Shown: one piece after another, positions 1 through 5,008 of the stretch | Numbering within the stretch: the first letter of the stretch is position 1 | Layout: each line of letters opens with the position of its first letter | DNA from: Nanobdellota archaeon | Lineage (GTDB): Archaea > Nanobdellota > Nanobdellia > Pacearchaeales > GW2011-AR1 | Assembly: GCA_030704765.1 (NCBI GenBank) | Contig: JAUYDD010000079.1 | Location: 1-5,352 of the forward strand | Direction: 5' to 3' | DNA length: 5,352 nt | Translations under genes and position numbers: made by a program | Notes under the pieces: model-generated | The model's input: the letters and a program-made list of their open reading frames with translations, nothing else | What the model was told of the DNA's origin: nothing | Databases searched by the model: none

Positions 1-47
1 AGGACGCAGGCGAACAGCACTGTAAGACTCCAAAAACCTGCGCGCAT
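1..47 (-). CDS. 5' end of a probable exported protein, cut by the window edge
   Basis: Only the first 15 codons and part of the sixteenth lie in the window, reading MRAGFWSLTVLFACV. This looks like a short signal peptide: one early arginine, then a hydrophobic stretch. LFAC could be a lipobox with Cys14 as the lipidated residue, but the hydrophobic core is short, so either Sec signal type is possible. The start is supported by a strong Shine-Dalgarno sequence, AGGGAGG at 58-52, four bases upstream of the ATG. Upstream on the same strand lie about 500 bp of GC-rich sequence with a promoter candidate, three SD-preceded mini-ORFs and several hairpins, so this gene may have a long regulated leader. 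The mature protein lies outside the window and no function can be given. It could also be just another short ORF in the series. Confidence 0.45.
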   Translation of the reverse strand, partial: MRAGFWSLTVLFACV

Positions 48-122
48 GGGGCCTCCCTGACTGGTGGTGAGCAACACTCGGAGTAGCTCAAAATTGATGG
101 TACCCAAAACCCCGACAAAGGG

Positions 123-188
123 TCAGGGTTGGAATTGGTGAATTTTTTCGACAAAGACCCATCGCTTGATGAGCTGAGTTAACTCCAT
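123..188 (-). CDS. Short ORF (21 residues) with SD, possible leader peptide
   Basis: ATG at 188 is preceded by GGAG (197-194) five bases upstream, and the ORF ends with TGA at 125-123. The peptide begins MELTQLIKRWVFVEKI and ends QFQP, a mix of hydrophobic and basic residues that resembles no family I know. It is the last of three SD-preceded mini-ORFs before the gene starting at 47. It could be a translated leader peptide, the decayed start of a longer gene, or chance. Its spacing of about 75 bp to the next start would allow coupling only through RNA structure. Confidence 0.3.
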   Translation of the reverse strand: MELTQLIKRWVFVEKIHQFQP

Positions 189-215
189 ATTTACTCCGCT
201 TTTCAAGTGAAAGGT

Positions 216-259
216 GGAGCCGTGCGTGCGCGCCGGGTAGGCAGCGCGCGCACGGCTCC
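216..259. repeat. Large GC-rich hairpin
   Basis: Bases 216-231 pair with 244-259 as a 16-bp stem (GGAGCCGTGCG... / ...CGCACGGCTCC) with one G-T pair at 227/248. GCC at 232-234 can pair with GGC at 240-242, leaving GGGTA at the tip. Neither side is followed by a run of T, so it is not a standard intrinsic terminator. On the minus strand it lies between the mini-ORF ending at 291 and the one starting at 188, where it could act as an RNA structure in the leader. A DNA cruciform or protein site is also possible. Confidence 0.6.
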
Positions 260-290
260 TGGGCCCGCGGCGACGAATTTTCGCTTTGGG

Positions 291-311
291 CTATCGTAAT
301 CGTCGGTTCAT
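291..311 (-). CDS. Six-codon ORF MNRRLR with strong SD, possible leader peptide
   Basis: ATG at 311 is preceded by AAGGAGGG (323-316) at ideal spacing. The frame reads MNRRLR and stops at TAG (293-291). Half of the codons are arginine, and the ORF ends about 30 bases before the large hairpin at 216-259. A short peptide rich in one amino acid ahead of a hairpin recalls attenuation leaders, but no mutually exclusive terminator with a U-run is visible. The strong SD is the main evidence, and chance in GC-rich DNA cannot be excluded. Confidence 0.25.
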   Translation of the reverse strand: MNRRLR

Positions 312-340
312 GAGTCCCTCCTTGGACTTTTTCCGGCGAT

Positions 341-380
341 GGTTGCGTTGTCGGTGGGCCGAGTTGGCCCAAACGCAACC
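341..380. repeat. Two-part hairpin
   Basis: GGTTGCGTT (341-349) pairs perfectly with AACGCAACC (372-380). Inside it, GGGCC (356-360) pairs with GGCCC (366-370) around the loop GAGTT. The left side has a six-base internal bulge and the right side one base. No T-run follows on either strand. It lies in the GC-rich leader between the mini-ORF starts at 491 and 311. It is probably an RNA structure or cruciform of unknown role. Confidence 0.55.
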
Positions 381-446
381 TGGGTTGAATTCCGGTTAGC
401 TCTCCGGTTCCTCACCACTGCGCAGGTGACGCGCCCTTTTATCTGG

Positions 447-491
447 TCAGGATTTTGACCAAGCCGGAGAATTCCCCAGCAGGATGGACAT
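447..491 (-). CDS. Short ORF MSILLGNSPAWSKS with near-perfect SD
   Basis: ATG at 491 has AAAGGAGGT (505-497) about six bases upstream, the strongest ribosome-binding site in the window. The frame is 14 codons and ends with TGA at 449-447. It is the first ORF after the predicted leftward promoter at 560-589. The start codon sits in the loop of a small hairpin (481-500) whose stem includes the 3' part of the SD, so initiation may be structure-controlled. The stop lies in a second hairpin, TGGTCA/TGACCA (444-461). The peptide matches nothing I recognise. A leader-peptide role is inferred. Confidence 0.35.
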   Translation of the reverse strand: MSILLGNSPAWSKS

Positions 492-500
492 GGTCCACCT
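481..500 (-). promoter_or_regulatory. Hairpin over the SD and start codon at 491
   Basis: TGGAC (485-489) pairs with GTCCA (493-497), and AGG (481-483) with CCT (498-500) beyond a single bulged base at 484. In minus-strand RNA the loop holds part of the AUG, and the stem takes in the end of the AAAGGAGGU ribosome-binding site. This could reduce or switch translation of the 14-codon ORF. The pairing is seen directly; the regulatory role is inferred. Confidence 0.35.
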
Positions 501-559
501 CCTTTGTGGTGTTTTTTGAACGATTTTCGAACATTTTTTGACCAAAATCCGATTTCCTA

Positions 560-589
560 ATTATAAAATCAAATCGCTCGGGCGGGCAA
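560..589 (-). promoter_or_regulatory. Sigma70-like promoter firing leftwards
   Basis: On the minus strand TTGCCC (589-584) and a perfect TATAAT (565-560) are 18 bp apart. Transcription would start near 553, about 60 bases before the SD-led ATG at 491, and continue towards the gene at 47. The -35 box lies within one arm of the inverted repeat 580-628, which may be an operator. A weaker rightward alternative, TTGACC (538-543) with TATAAA (562-567), overlaps it. Confidence 0.45.
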
Positions 590-628
590 AACGGATGGGG
601 GTTGGGGGGAAGGAATTTTTGCCCGTCC
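580..628. repeat. Inverted repeat overlapping the leftward -35 box
   Basis: CGGGCAAAA (583-591) and TTTTGCCCG (617-625) are perfect inverted copies. Pairing extends to 580-582 / 626-628 with one G-T pair. The 25-base centre is G-rich on the plus strand. One arm contains the -35 element of the leftward promoter, so it may bind a repressor or activator as DNA. It is also possible as an RNA hairpin in rightward transcripts, but no T-run follows. Confidence 0.4.
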
Positions 629-652
629 TCGCTTTCCGCCGCCGCCGAATTT

Positions 653-673
653 CGTGCCAGCAAAGCTGGCGCG
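653..673 (-). terminator. Possible terminator hairpin after the nuclease gene
   Basis: CGTGCCAGC (653-661) pairs with GCTGGCGCG (665-673) around AAA, nine pairs with one G-T. It begins eight bases after the stop codon of the leftward nuclease gene. On the minus strand no U-tract follows, so it would be a non-canonical terminator or a 3'-end stabiliser. It also lies where base composition shifts from AT-rich to GC-rich, so it may mark the island edge instead. Confidence 0.3.
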
Positions 674-680
674 CCGCCAT

Positions 681-1127
681 TTATCTTTTTAATTCTTGCA
701 CCTTTTTCAAATCTTGCCAAGAATATTGCTGTACATTCCCGCTTTGATCAACGGAAAAAACATACAGCAATAACTTCTTGGCGACTTGATATGGCAAACG
801 GCGAATCGCAATTTTTGCGCTCACTACTGGTAATCCTATAGCATGTTTATTCCTCGTGTTATTTGTTTTCATTCTAGTGATGATCTGTCCTAATGAATAC
901 ACAAAAGCAACCTCATCGGCTTGCCTTATTTTCCCCTGACCTTTTGTTTCTATAAAATAATATATTGGATATTGATTGTGTTTTGCTCTTATATCAACAC
1001 CTCGCTCACGCAAACCACCGAATTGAAAATGACCCCAATTATTCGCTGAAAGATATTTAATAATTGAATTTTTAACAAAATCTTCAGTGATAATTTTGCT
1101 ATTTTGAATTTTTTTAGAAGATTTCAT
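681..1127 (-). CDS. Small PD-(D/E)XK-like nuclease (148 residues)
   Basis: The protein looks like a small restriction-endonuclease-fold nuclease. An N-terminal helix (about 14-28, EDFVKNSIIKYLS) is followed by a glycine-rich strand and GVDI with Asp45. The next strand gives FIETKG with Glu60 and Lys62, and the helix SLGQI contains Gln81. D...ExK...Q is the usual catalytic arrangement for metal-dependent DNA cleavage. The end is basic (LKKVQELKR). I chose ATG at 1127 over an in-frame ATG at 1172, because the longer form would run 43 bases into the preceding gene and add only a Lys/Arg-rich tail. The chosen start lies one base after that gene's stop, with a weak AAGAAG purine tract upstream. 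Co-transcription with the Shedu-type gene suggests a shared defence role. The specific family and target are not determined; a DNA repair or restriction nuclease is also possible. Confidence 0.7.
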   Translation of the reverse strand: MKSSKKIQNSKIITEDFVKNSIIKYLSANNWGHFQFGGLRERGVDIRAKHNQYPIYYFIETKGQGKIRQADEVAFVYSLGQIITRMKTNNTRNKHAIGLPVVSAKIAIRRLPYQVAKKLLLYVFSVDQSGNVQQYSWQDLKKVQELKR

Positions 1128-1128
1128 G

Positions 1129-2364
1129 TTATTTTTTCTTCTTTTTCTTTGGGCTATTTTTGATTCGCTCAAAAAGACTTTTTAAATTATTCAATATGTC
1201 GTCAAATAAAATAATTTCAATATTTTTCATTGACTCATTCAAAATCCTAAAATCGTCTTCCATTTTTTCTCCTTTTAATTGACCTCTTGCCCCAGCGATA
1301 ATAAATCCTCGTGGCTTTACTACTTTAATATCAATGTCCTCTATTTTTTTAATATTTTCCCTTATGGAAGGACCTAATCTCACGGCACTATCAATATAAT
1401 TTTCAACTTGCGAAATAGCTTTGGATAATTCGCTGCTCCAATAATAATTTTTTCTGCTTCTATCCAATATTAGTAGTTTGGTGTTAGGCTTCTTTATTTC
1501 ATAAATATCTAGGTATCCGTAAATATCTATAGGAACAAAATCAGGAAAAGCACCAGATAACGAAATATTTTTCTTCTCAAAAATAGTTGCATAGGTTGGA
1601 TTAAAAACTTGAATATAAGTCCTAAAAAATTTCTGCCAATTTTGCTCGCTGTGAGTTTTGGCTTTTAATTTTTTATCAAACTCACCAATCACCCGATCTA
1701 GATAAAATACATCAGCGGCTTCTTTGCTATTTAATATTCCGATTAGTTTTTTCTTGCCTTTAAATCTGCCTTTGAAATGTTTAATAAATGCCGGGAAGAA
1801 ATCAATTACCGCTTGTATGTCATTATCAGAAAAATTCTCAAAAAGGCCATTTCTTTTAAGCAATTTCGTAATCTGATTTTTTTGATATGTAAATTTATCA
1901 ATACCAGTGTCTTCTTTTTTAAAAATACGAGGAAAAACCTTGTTTAAATAATCATTAGCACTATTTTTTAATGTCTGATAACCTTCATTTTTTATTTCTC
2001 TTAATACTTCAATTGCCTGTTTTAGATCAAGATAATTTAAAACAACCTTATGTCTTCCTTCTATCTTTTTTGTGCTGTTTTTGGCTTTTAATGAAACATT
2101 TAAATCAAATTCACCCAATTTCTCATACAATCCCTTAACGATTAAATATCCCGTTCCTTTTGCTAAACCGCTCCCATCTTTTGTAAAGCCAGCCGGCAAT
2201 CTATCAAAACCATTGATAATTATTTTCTTAATCCATTGGTGTTGTGGAGCTTCATTGCGAACAAAGTATTCAACTCTTTTTCTGCCGATATTGATATTGG
2301 CTACTAATCTTATATCTTTGGGATCTTTCGGGTTTGTGTAATTTATTGTCTTTTGCTTGCTCAT
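1129..2364 (-). CDS. sduA: Shedu-type (SduA, DUF4263) anti-phage nuclease
   Basis: The 411-residue protein ends in a Shedu-like PD-(D/E)XK nuclease domain. EQNWQKFF (240-247) opens the domain and is followed by the strand FPDF with Asp275, YEIKKP with Glu289 and Lys291, and SQVENY with Gln319. PRGFIIAG (351-358) closes the core. This spacing and the Q-V-x-x-Y helix are typical of DUF4263, the domain of the single-gene Shedu defence system. Residues 1 to about 230 form an unassigned N-terminal part; such regions vary between Shedu proteins and are thought to sense the trigger or control the nuclease. The C-terminus ends in six lysines, whose A/G-rich codons may double as the ribosome-binding site of the next gene. 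ATG 2364 has no SD. The gene is first in a leftward operon, divergent from the HTH-methyltransferase operon. The family call rests on motif recognition, not a search. Confidence 0.8.
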   Translation of the reverse strand: MSKQKTINYTNPKDPKDIRLVANINIGRKRVEYFVRNEAPQHQWIKKIIINGFDRLPAGFTKDGSGLAKGTGYLIVKGLYEKLGEFDLNVSLKAKNSTKKIEGRHKVVLNYLDLKQAIEVLREIKNEGYQTLKNSANDYLNKVFPRIFKKEDTGIDKFTYQKNQITKLLKRNGLFENFSDNDIQAVIDFFPAFIKHFKGRFKGKKKLIGILNSKEAADVFYLDRVIGEFDKKLKAKTHSEQNWQKFFRTYIQVFNPTYATIFEKKNISLSGAFPDFVPIDIYGYLDIYEIKKPNTKLLILDRSRKNYYWSSELSKAISQVENYIDSAVRLGPSIRENIKKIEDIDIKVVKPRGFIIAGARGQLKGEKMEDDFRILNESMKNIEIILFDDILNNLKSLFERIKNSPKKKKKK

Positions 2365-2368
2365 ATTT

Positions 2369-2418
2369 TTGTTGATTGGCTAAAACTATGATATAGTATA
2401 AGTGATACCAATTGATAC
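2369..2418 (+). promoter_or_regulatory. Divergent regulatory gap: promoter and TGATAC repeats
   Basis: The 66 bp between the Shedu gene and the HTH gene must hold both promoters. On the plus strand TTGTTG (2369-2374) and TATAGT (2392-2397) are 17 bp apart, giving a start near 2404. Two direct TGATAC copies (2403-2408 and 2413-2418) are 10 bp apart, one helical turn, and overlap that start. An imperfect palindrome, TACCAATTGATA (2406-2417), spans them. They are a natural operator candidate for the HTH protein encoded next. For the leftward gene only a -10-like TATACT (2400-2395) is visible, without a good -35. Confidence 0.45.
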
Positions 2419-2430
2419 TTTTAGAATAAC

Positions 2431-2622
2431 ATGAAAATAGATAAAAAACAACTCTATACAACCGAGGAAACAGCAAAAATTCTTAAAGTTTCGCCCACCA
2501 CAATAAAGCGCTATATTGCCAACGACAAAATACCGTCAATTAAATTTAATGGAATTAGGCGAATTAAAGGATTAGATTTGGCAAAAATTTTAAATTCCAC
2601 AAAAAAACAATATGCTAAATAA
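2431..2622 (+). CDS. Excisionase/MerR-like HTH DNA-binding protein (63 residues)
   Basis: YTTEETAKILKVSPTTIKRYIANDKIPSIKFNGIRRI is the hallmark of the excisionase-type winged HTH (HTH_17/AlpA-like). TTEETAKIL is the first helix, SPTTIKRYI the recognition helix, and IPSIKFNGIRRI the wing, followed by a short helix DLAKIL. The protein is only the DNA-binding domain. Proteins of this type bind DNA directly, often at direct repeats, as excision factors or small regulators. Here it is the first gene of a methyltransferase operon and overlaps the next gene by 11 bp, so a regulatory role is more likely than excision. No integrase is present in the window. The start has no SD and follows the TGATAC repeats directly, which suggests autoregulation. 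I chose the first ATG because translation from it includes the complete HTH. Confidence 0.8.
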   Translation: MKIDKKQLYTTEETAKILKVSPTTIKRYIANDKIPSIKFNGIRRIKGLDLAKILNSTKKQYAK

Positions 2623-3250
2623 TTTAATCAACACTATACAAAATATTGATTGTCTGGAAGGTTTTAAACTAATCCCCGATAAGTCAATAGATTTAATACT
2701 CACTGATCCGCCCTACGGCTTAAACACGCAAGGAATTAAAAATGATAACGATTTAAGTTTATTTTATTCTATTCTTCCAGAGAGCCATCGTGTTTTAAAG
2801 GATAATTCATTTTTTATAACTTTTTTCAGCACAAAATTTTTGCCAGCTATTTTTGAAAATAATCCCTTTAAATATTTTTGGAATTTCGTTTTGTATTGTC
2901 CTAACGGCCAAGTGATGTCGCCAATAGGATTTACAAAATATATGTCTTGCGTTGTTTTTAAAAAAGGGAATCCTAAAATAATTAAAAGAGGTAAGGACAT
3001 ATTCGTTGACACGCCCGGAAAAATGATTGAACCCGACGAAGGTTTTATAAATCACCCTACGCCAAAACCAAAAACCTTTATCAAAGAAATTCTAAATATG
3101 TTTTCAAAAGAGAGCGATATTATTTTAGACCCGTTTATCGGAAGCGGAAGCACGGCGGTCGCTTGTAAAATTCTTAGAAGGAATTACATCGGTTTTGAGA
3201 TAAATCCTGAATATTGTAAATTATCGGAAAATAGAATAAACAAGTTTTAA
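2612..3250 (+). CDS. Beta-type N6-adenine/N4-cytosine DNA methyltransferase
   Basis: This 212-residue enzyme is expected to transfer a methyl group from S-adenosylmethionine to adenine N6 or cytosine N4. The catalytic motif IV comes first (LILTDPPYG, DPPY at 32-35). It is followed by a short target-recognition stretch, then HPTPKP (148-153), and the SAM-binding motif I near the C-terminus (DPFIGSGST, 173-181). GFEINPEYC (194-202) matches the motif II region. DPPY before FxGxG is the beta arrangement of the N6_N4_Mtase family. DPPY favours adenine, but cytosine is not excluded. It is short for the class, so recognition may be simple or assisted by a partner. It starts inside the end of the HTH gene without an SD and ends one base before the next methyltransferase, implying translational coupling. 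The pair could modify the two strands of an asymmetric site. Confidence 0.88.
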   Translation: MLNNLINTIQNIDCLEGFKLIPDKSIDLILTDPPYGLNTQGIKNDNDLSLFYSILPESHRVLKDNSFFITFFSTKFLPAIFENNPFKYFWNFVLYCPNGQVMSPIGFTKYMSCVVFKKGNPKIIKRGKDIFVDTPGKMIEPDEGFINHPTPKPKTFIKEILNMFSKESDIILDPFIGSGSTAVACKILRRNYIGFEINPEYCKLSENRINKF

Positions 3251-3251
3251 T

Positions 3252-4382
3252 ATGAAAAATAAGCAAGAAATATTGGGTCAATATTTTACAAAAATAGAAA
3301 TAGTCCGCAGGCTATTGACTTTGTTATTTGATTATAAAAAATACAACAACAAAATTAAAATACTTGAACCTTCTTTTGGAACAGGCAATTTTATTAAGGG
3401 ATTAAACGAAAAAAACTATTTAAATATTGACGGCTGCGAAATTGATAAAGATTTAACAAAAAATCCCTTCGATTTTTTTGAAATGCCATTAGCAAAAAAA
3501 TATGATTTATTGATTGGTAATCCACCTTTCAGTAAATACAATTTGAAAGAAAGTTATTTTTCGTTGAAAAATTATATTAAGTCCACAATTTGGCCGTCGC
3601 TATATCTCACAAAAAAAGAATTAAAAAAAGACAAAGAGAAAATAGAAAATATTTTCATTCTAAAATCGTTGAAACATATTAAAGACGAAAGCTCATCGAT
3701 TGGGTATGTTTTGCCTATTTCTTTCTTTATTAAAAATAAAAACAAATCCGTAAAAGATGAGATTCTTAAATATTTTTCAACGGTAATAATTTATCAAAAT
3801 GACAAAATATGGTTCGACCGAAACATACCTTGTTGTTTCGCTATTTTTACGAATATCAAAGAATTAAAAAGTAAGATTGTTGTAATTTATGAAAATAGCA
3901 CGATAAATGAGGAGGTATTTGATATAAAAAATATACATGAAGAACTAATCCCGCAGGTCATTTTCCATAAAAATAATGGCTATATTAAAAATGATAAAGG
4001 CATTCCTCTTAAGGAATTTTTGGAAAGCAAAAATATAAAAGTCAAAAAATCCTATAAAGAAAATAATATTTCTGCCAGCAATATCTTAGAAAAAAATAAA
4101 ATTCCGGTAAATAAACCAGTCGAAAATTACAAACTGGCGGTAGTTCGAGTTGGCAACGCAAGCGTCGGAAAGTGTGGTTTAATTAATATAAAGGATGATA
4201 TTCTAAATGATATGTTCTATATTTTTGATGTTAAAGATCAATATAAAAAAAATAAGCAGATAAAAGAAACTATCTGCCAGCAAATAAATAATAAAATAGA
4301 CTATTTTAGAAATATCACTTGCCGAGTTGGAAGCAAATCTATTAAAAAGGAGGATATTTATAACTTCAAAATAATTATCTGA
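3252..4382 (+). CDS. Gamma-type N6-adenine DNA methyltransferase
   Basis: The 376-residue protein has GQYFTKIEIVRRLL (9-22, motif X), then EPSFGTGNF (39-47, SAM-binding motif I), GCEID (61-65, motif II) and GNPPFSKYN (89-97, catalytic motif IV with NPPF). Motif X, I, IV order with NPPF is characteristic of gamma-class adenine methyltransferases such as the TaqI/Eco57I type. The C-terminal half is lysine- and asparagine-rich and should hold the target-recognition domain. No nuclease motif is fused, so it is not an obvious type IIG enzyme. The ATG lies one base after the preceding stop and has no SD. It ends with TGA, and its last 8 bp overlap the convergent 210-residue gene. It is probably the modification enzyme of a restriction system and works alongside the beta-type enzyme upstream. 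Confidence 0.88.
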   Translation: MKNKQEILGQYFTKIEIVRRLLTLLFDYKKYNNKIKILEPSFGTGNFIKGLNEKNYLNIDGCEIDKDLTKNPFDFFEMPLAKKYDLLIGNPPFSKYNLKESYFSLKNYIKSTIWPSLYLTKKELKKDKEKIENIFILKSLKHIKDESSSIGYVLPISFFIKNKNKSVKDEILKYFSTVIIYQNDKIWFDRNIPCCFAIFTNIKELKSKIVVIYENSTINEEVFDIKNIHEELIPQVIFHKNNGYIKNDKGIPLKEFLESKNIKVKKSYKENNISASNILEKNKIPVNKPVENYKLAVVRVGNASVGKCGLINIKDDILNDMFYIFDVKDQYKKNKQIKETICQQINNKIDYFRNITCRVGSKSIKKEDIYNFKIII

Positions 4383-5007
4383 TTATTTCACCCAATAATC
4401 GCATTATATCATTCTTGTGATTTCCCGATGAGTGAGCCAATGCCTTTGCGACCTCAACAATGGCTTGTTTGGACGGGCTCCAACGACATTTCGCCCCTGA
4501 TCCCAACGGATTATTAGTTACAATATTGCCTTCGTTATTCTCCAATATTATATTAGGATGATTAAGTCCAATCAGTACGAACATGTGTGCGGCTAAAGTA
4601 TAATCCCCCATTTTAAATGTTATTTTTACTTTTAAATTTGTATCAACATTTTTTTCAAATGAATAAAAAATTTCCTCATACTTATATACTGAAAAACCAC
4701 CGATACTTTGATTAATATTTTGTTTTTGTGCCGCTCTACTATAATAATCAGAGTCTCTTAACGAAATATTTATTTCGCGTAACTGACGTATTAAATTTTG
4801 AATATCATCCCTCGTAAATTTTTGAGTTATTACTTGAATCAATTCATCGTTTGTAATCATCCATTCAATATAAGAATTATCAAAGTTAACCACCTCTGAA
4901 GCGGGTTTATTTATATGATTGCCACTTTCGTCGCAAATTCTTACTTTACTCCGGGGGGACGTTAATTTTAATTCAATTACATTATTGTTGATATTTATTG
5001 TGGACAT
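4375..5007 (-). CDS. Unrecognised 210-residue protein, candidate restriction enzyme by position
   Basis: I do not recognise a family. The protein is soluble-looking, with no signal peptide or membrane segment. The first 50 residues are strand-rich. Residues 54-85 look helical (DELIQVITQKF...IQNLIRQLREI). Then come alternating strands (FSVYKYEEIFYSFE, LKVKITFKMGDYTL) and a helical tail ending GEIIR. No clear PD-(D/E)XK, HNH, GIY-YIG or PLD motif is visible; IELK (11-14) resembles ExK but lacks an upstream acidic residue. Residues 167-181 (PLGSGAKCRWSPSKQ) are rich in Gly, Ser and basic residues. The gene follows the XRE regulator after one base and converges on the gamma methyltransferase with an 8-bp overlap. 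This is how restriction enzymes are often placed in C-protein-controlled type II systems, whose enzymes commonly lack recognisable motifs. A toxin or accessory protein is the alternative. Confidence 0.75.
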   Translation of the reverse strand: MSTININNNVIELKLTSPRSKVRICDESGNHINKPASEVVNFDNSYIEWMITNDELIQVITQKFTRDDIQNLIRQLREINISLRDSDYYSRAAQKQNINQSIGGFSVYKYEEIFYSFEKNVDTNLKVKITFKMGDYTLAAHMFVLIGLNHPNIILENNEGNIVTNNPLGSGAKCRWSPSKQAIVEVAKALAHSSGNHKNDIMRLLGEIIR

Positions 5008-5008
5008 A

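Larger units (their letters stand above)
48..552 (-). other. GC-rich leader-like region with mini-ORFs and hairpins
   Basis: This stretch separates a predicted leftward promoter from the start codon at 47. No ORF here resembles a known protein. The longest open frame, about 96 codons at 88-378 on the minus strand, has the proline- and arginine-rich composition of a chance frame in GC-rich DNA. On the minus strand there are three short ORFs with good SD sequences, listed separately, and stable inverted repeats at 216-259, 341-380, 444-461 and 481-500. I do not recognise a known riboswitch, tRNA or other structured RNA. Leader regulation of the gene starting at 47 is an inference from this layout. 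Confidence 0.35.

Noticed and set aside
88..378. 96-codon minus-strand frame
   Set aside because: Its proline/arginine-rich composition resembles no protein, its start lacks a good SD, and it runs across two large hairpins. The SD-led mini-ORFs in other frames fit the signals better.
538..567. Rightward promoter TTGACC-18-TATAAA
   Set aside because: It is plausible by sequence, but it would transcribe antisense into the nuclease gene with no gene to serve, and it overlaps the better leftward promoter.
439..720. 93-codon minus-strand frame
   Set aside because: It overlaps the end of the nuclease gene in another frame, its composition is low-complexity, and it crosses the predicted promoter and inverted repeat.
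538..841. Plus-strand frames of 69 and 79 codons
   Set aside because: They are antisense to the nuclease gene or its 3' flank, with no SD and no family resemblance.
1128..1172. Longer start for the small nuclease at ATG 1172
   Set aside because: It would overlap the end of the Shedu-like gene by 43 bases and add a Lys/Arg-rich segment that is only the poly-lysine tail read in another frame.
2072..2476. Frames opposite or across the Shedu start and HTH gene
   Set aside because: They are shadows of well-supported genes. One spans the divergent regulatory gap and has no recognisable domain.
2764..3055. Two minus-strand frames of 82 codons inside the beta methyltransferase
   Set aside because: They are antisense to an enzyme with clear motifs on the plus strand.
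3905..3920. GAGGAGGT inside the gamma methyltransferase, and AAGGAGG near 4350
   Set aside because: They look like internal ribosome-binding sites but are not followed by a start codon of a credible gene; they are ordinary Glu/Lys codons.
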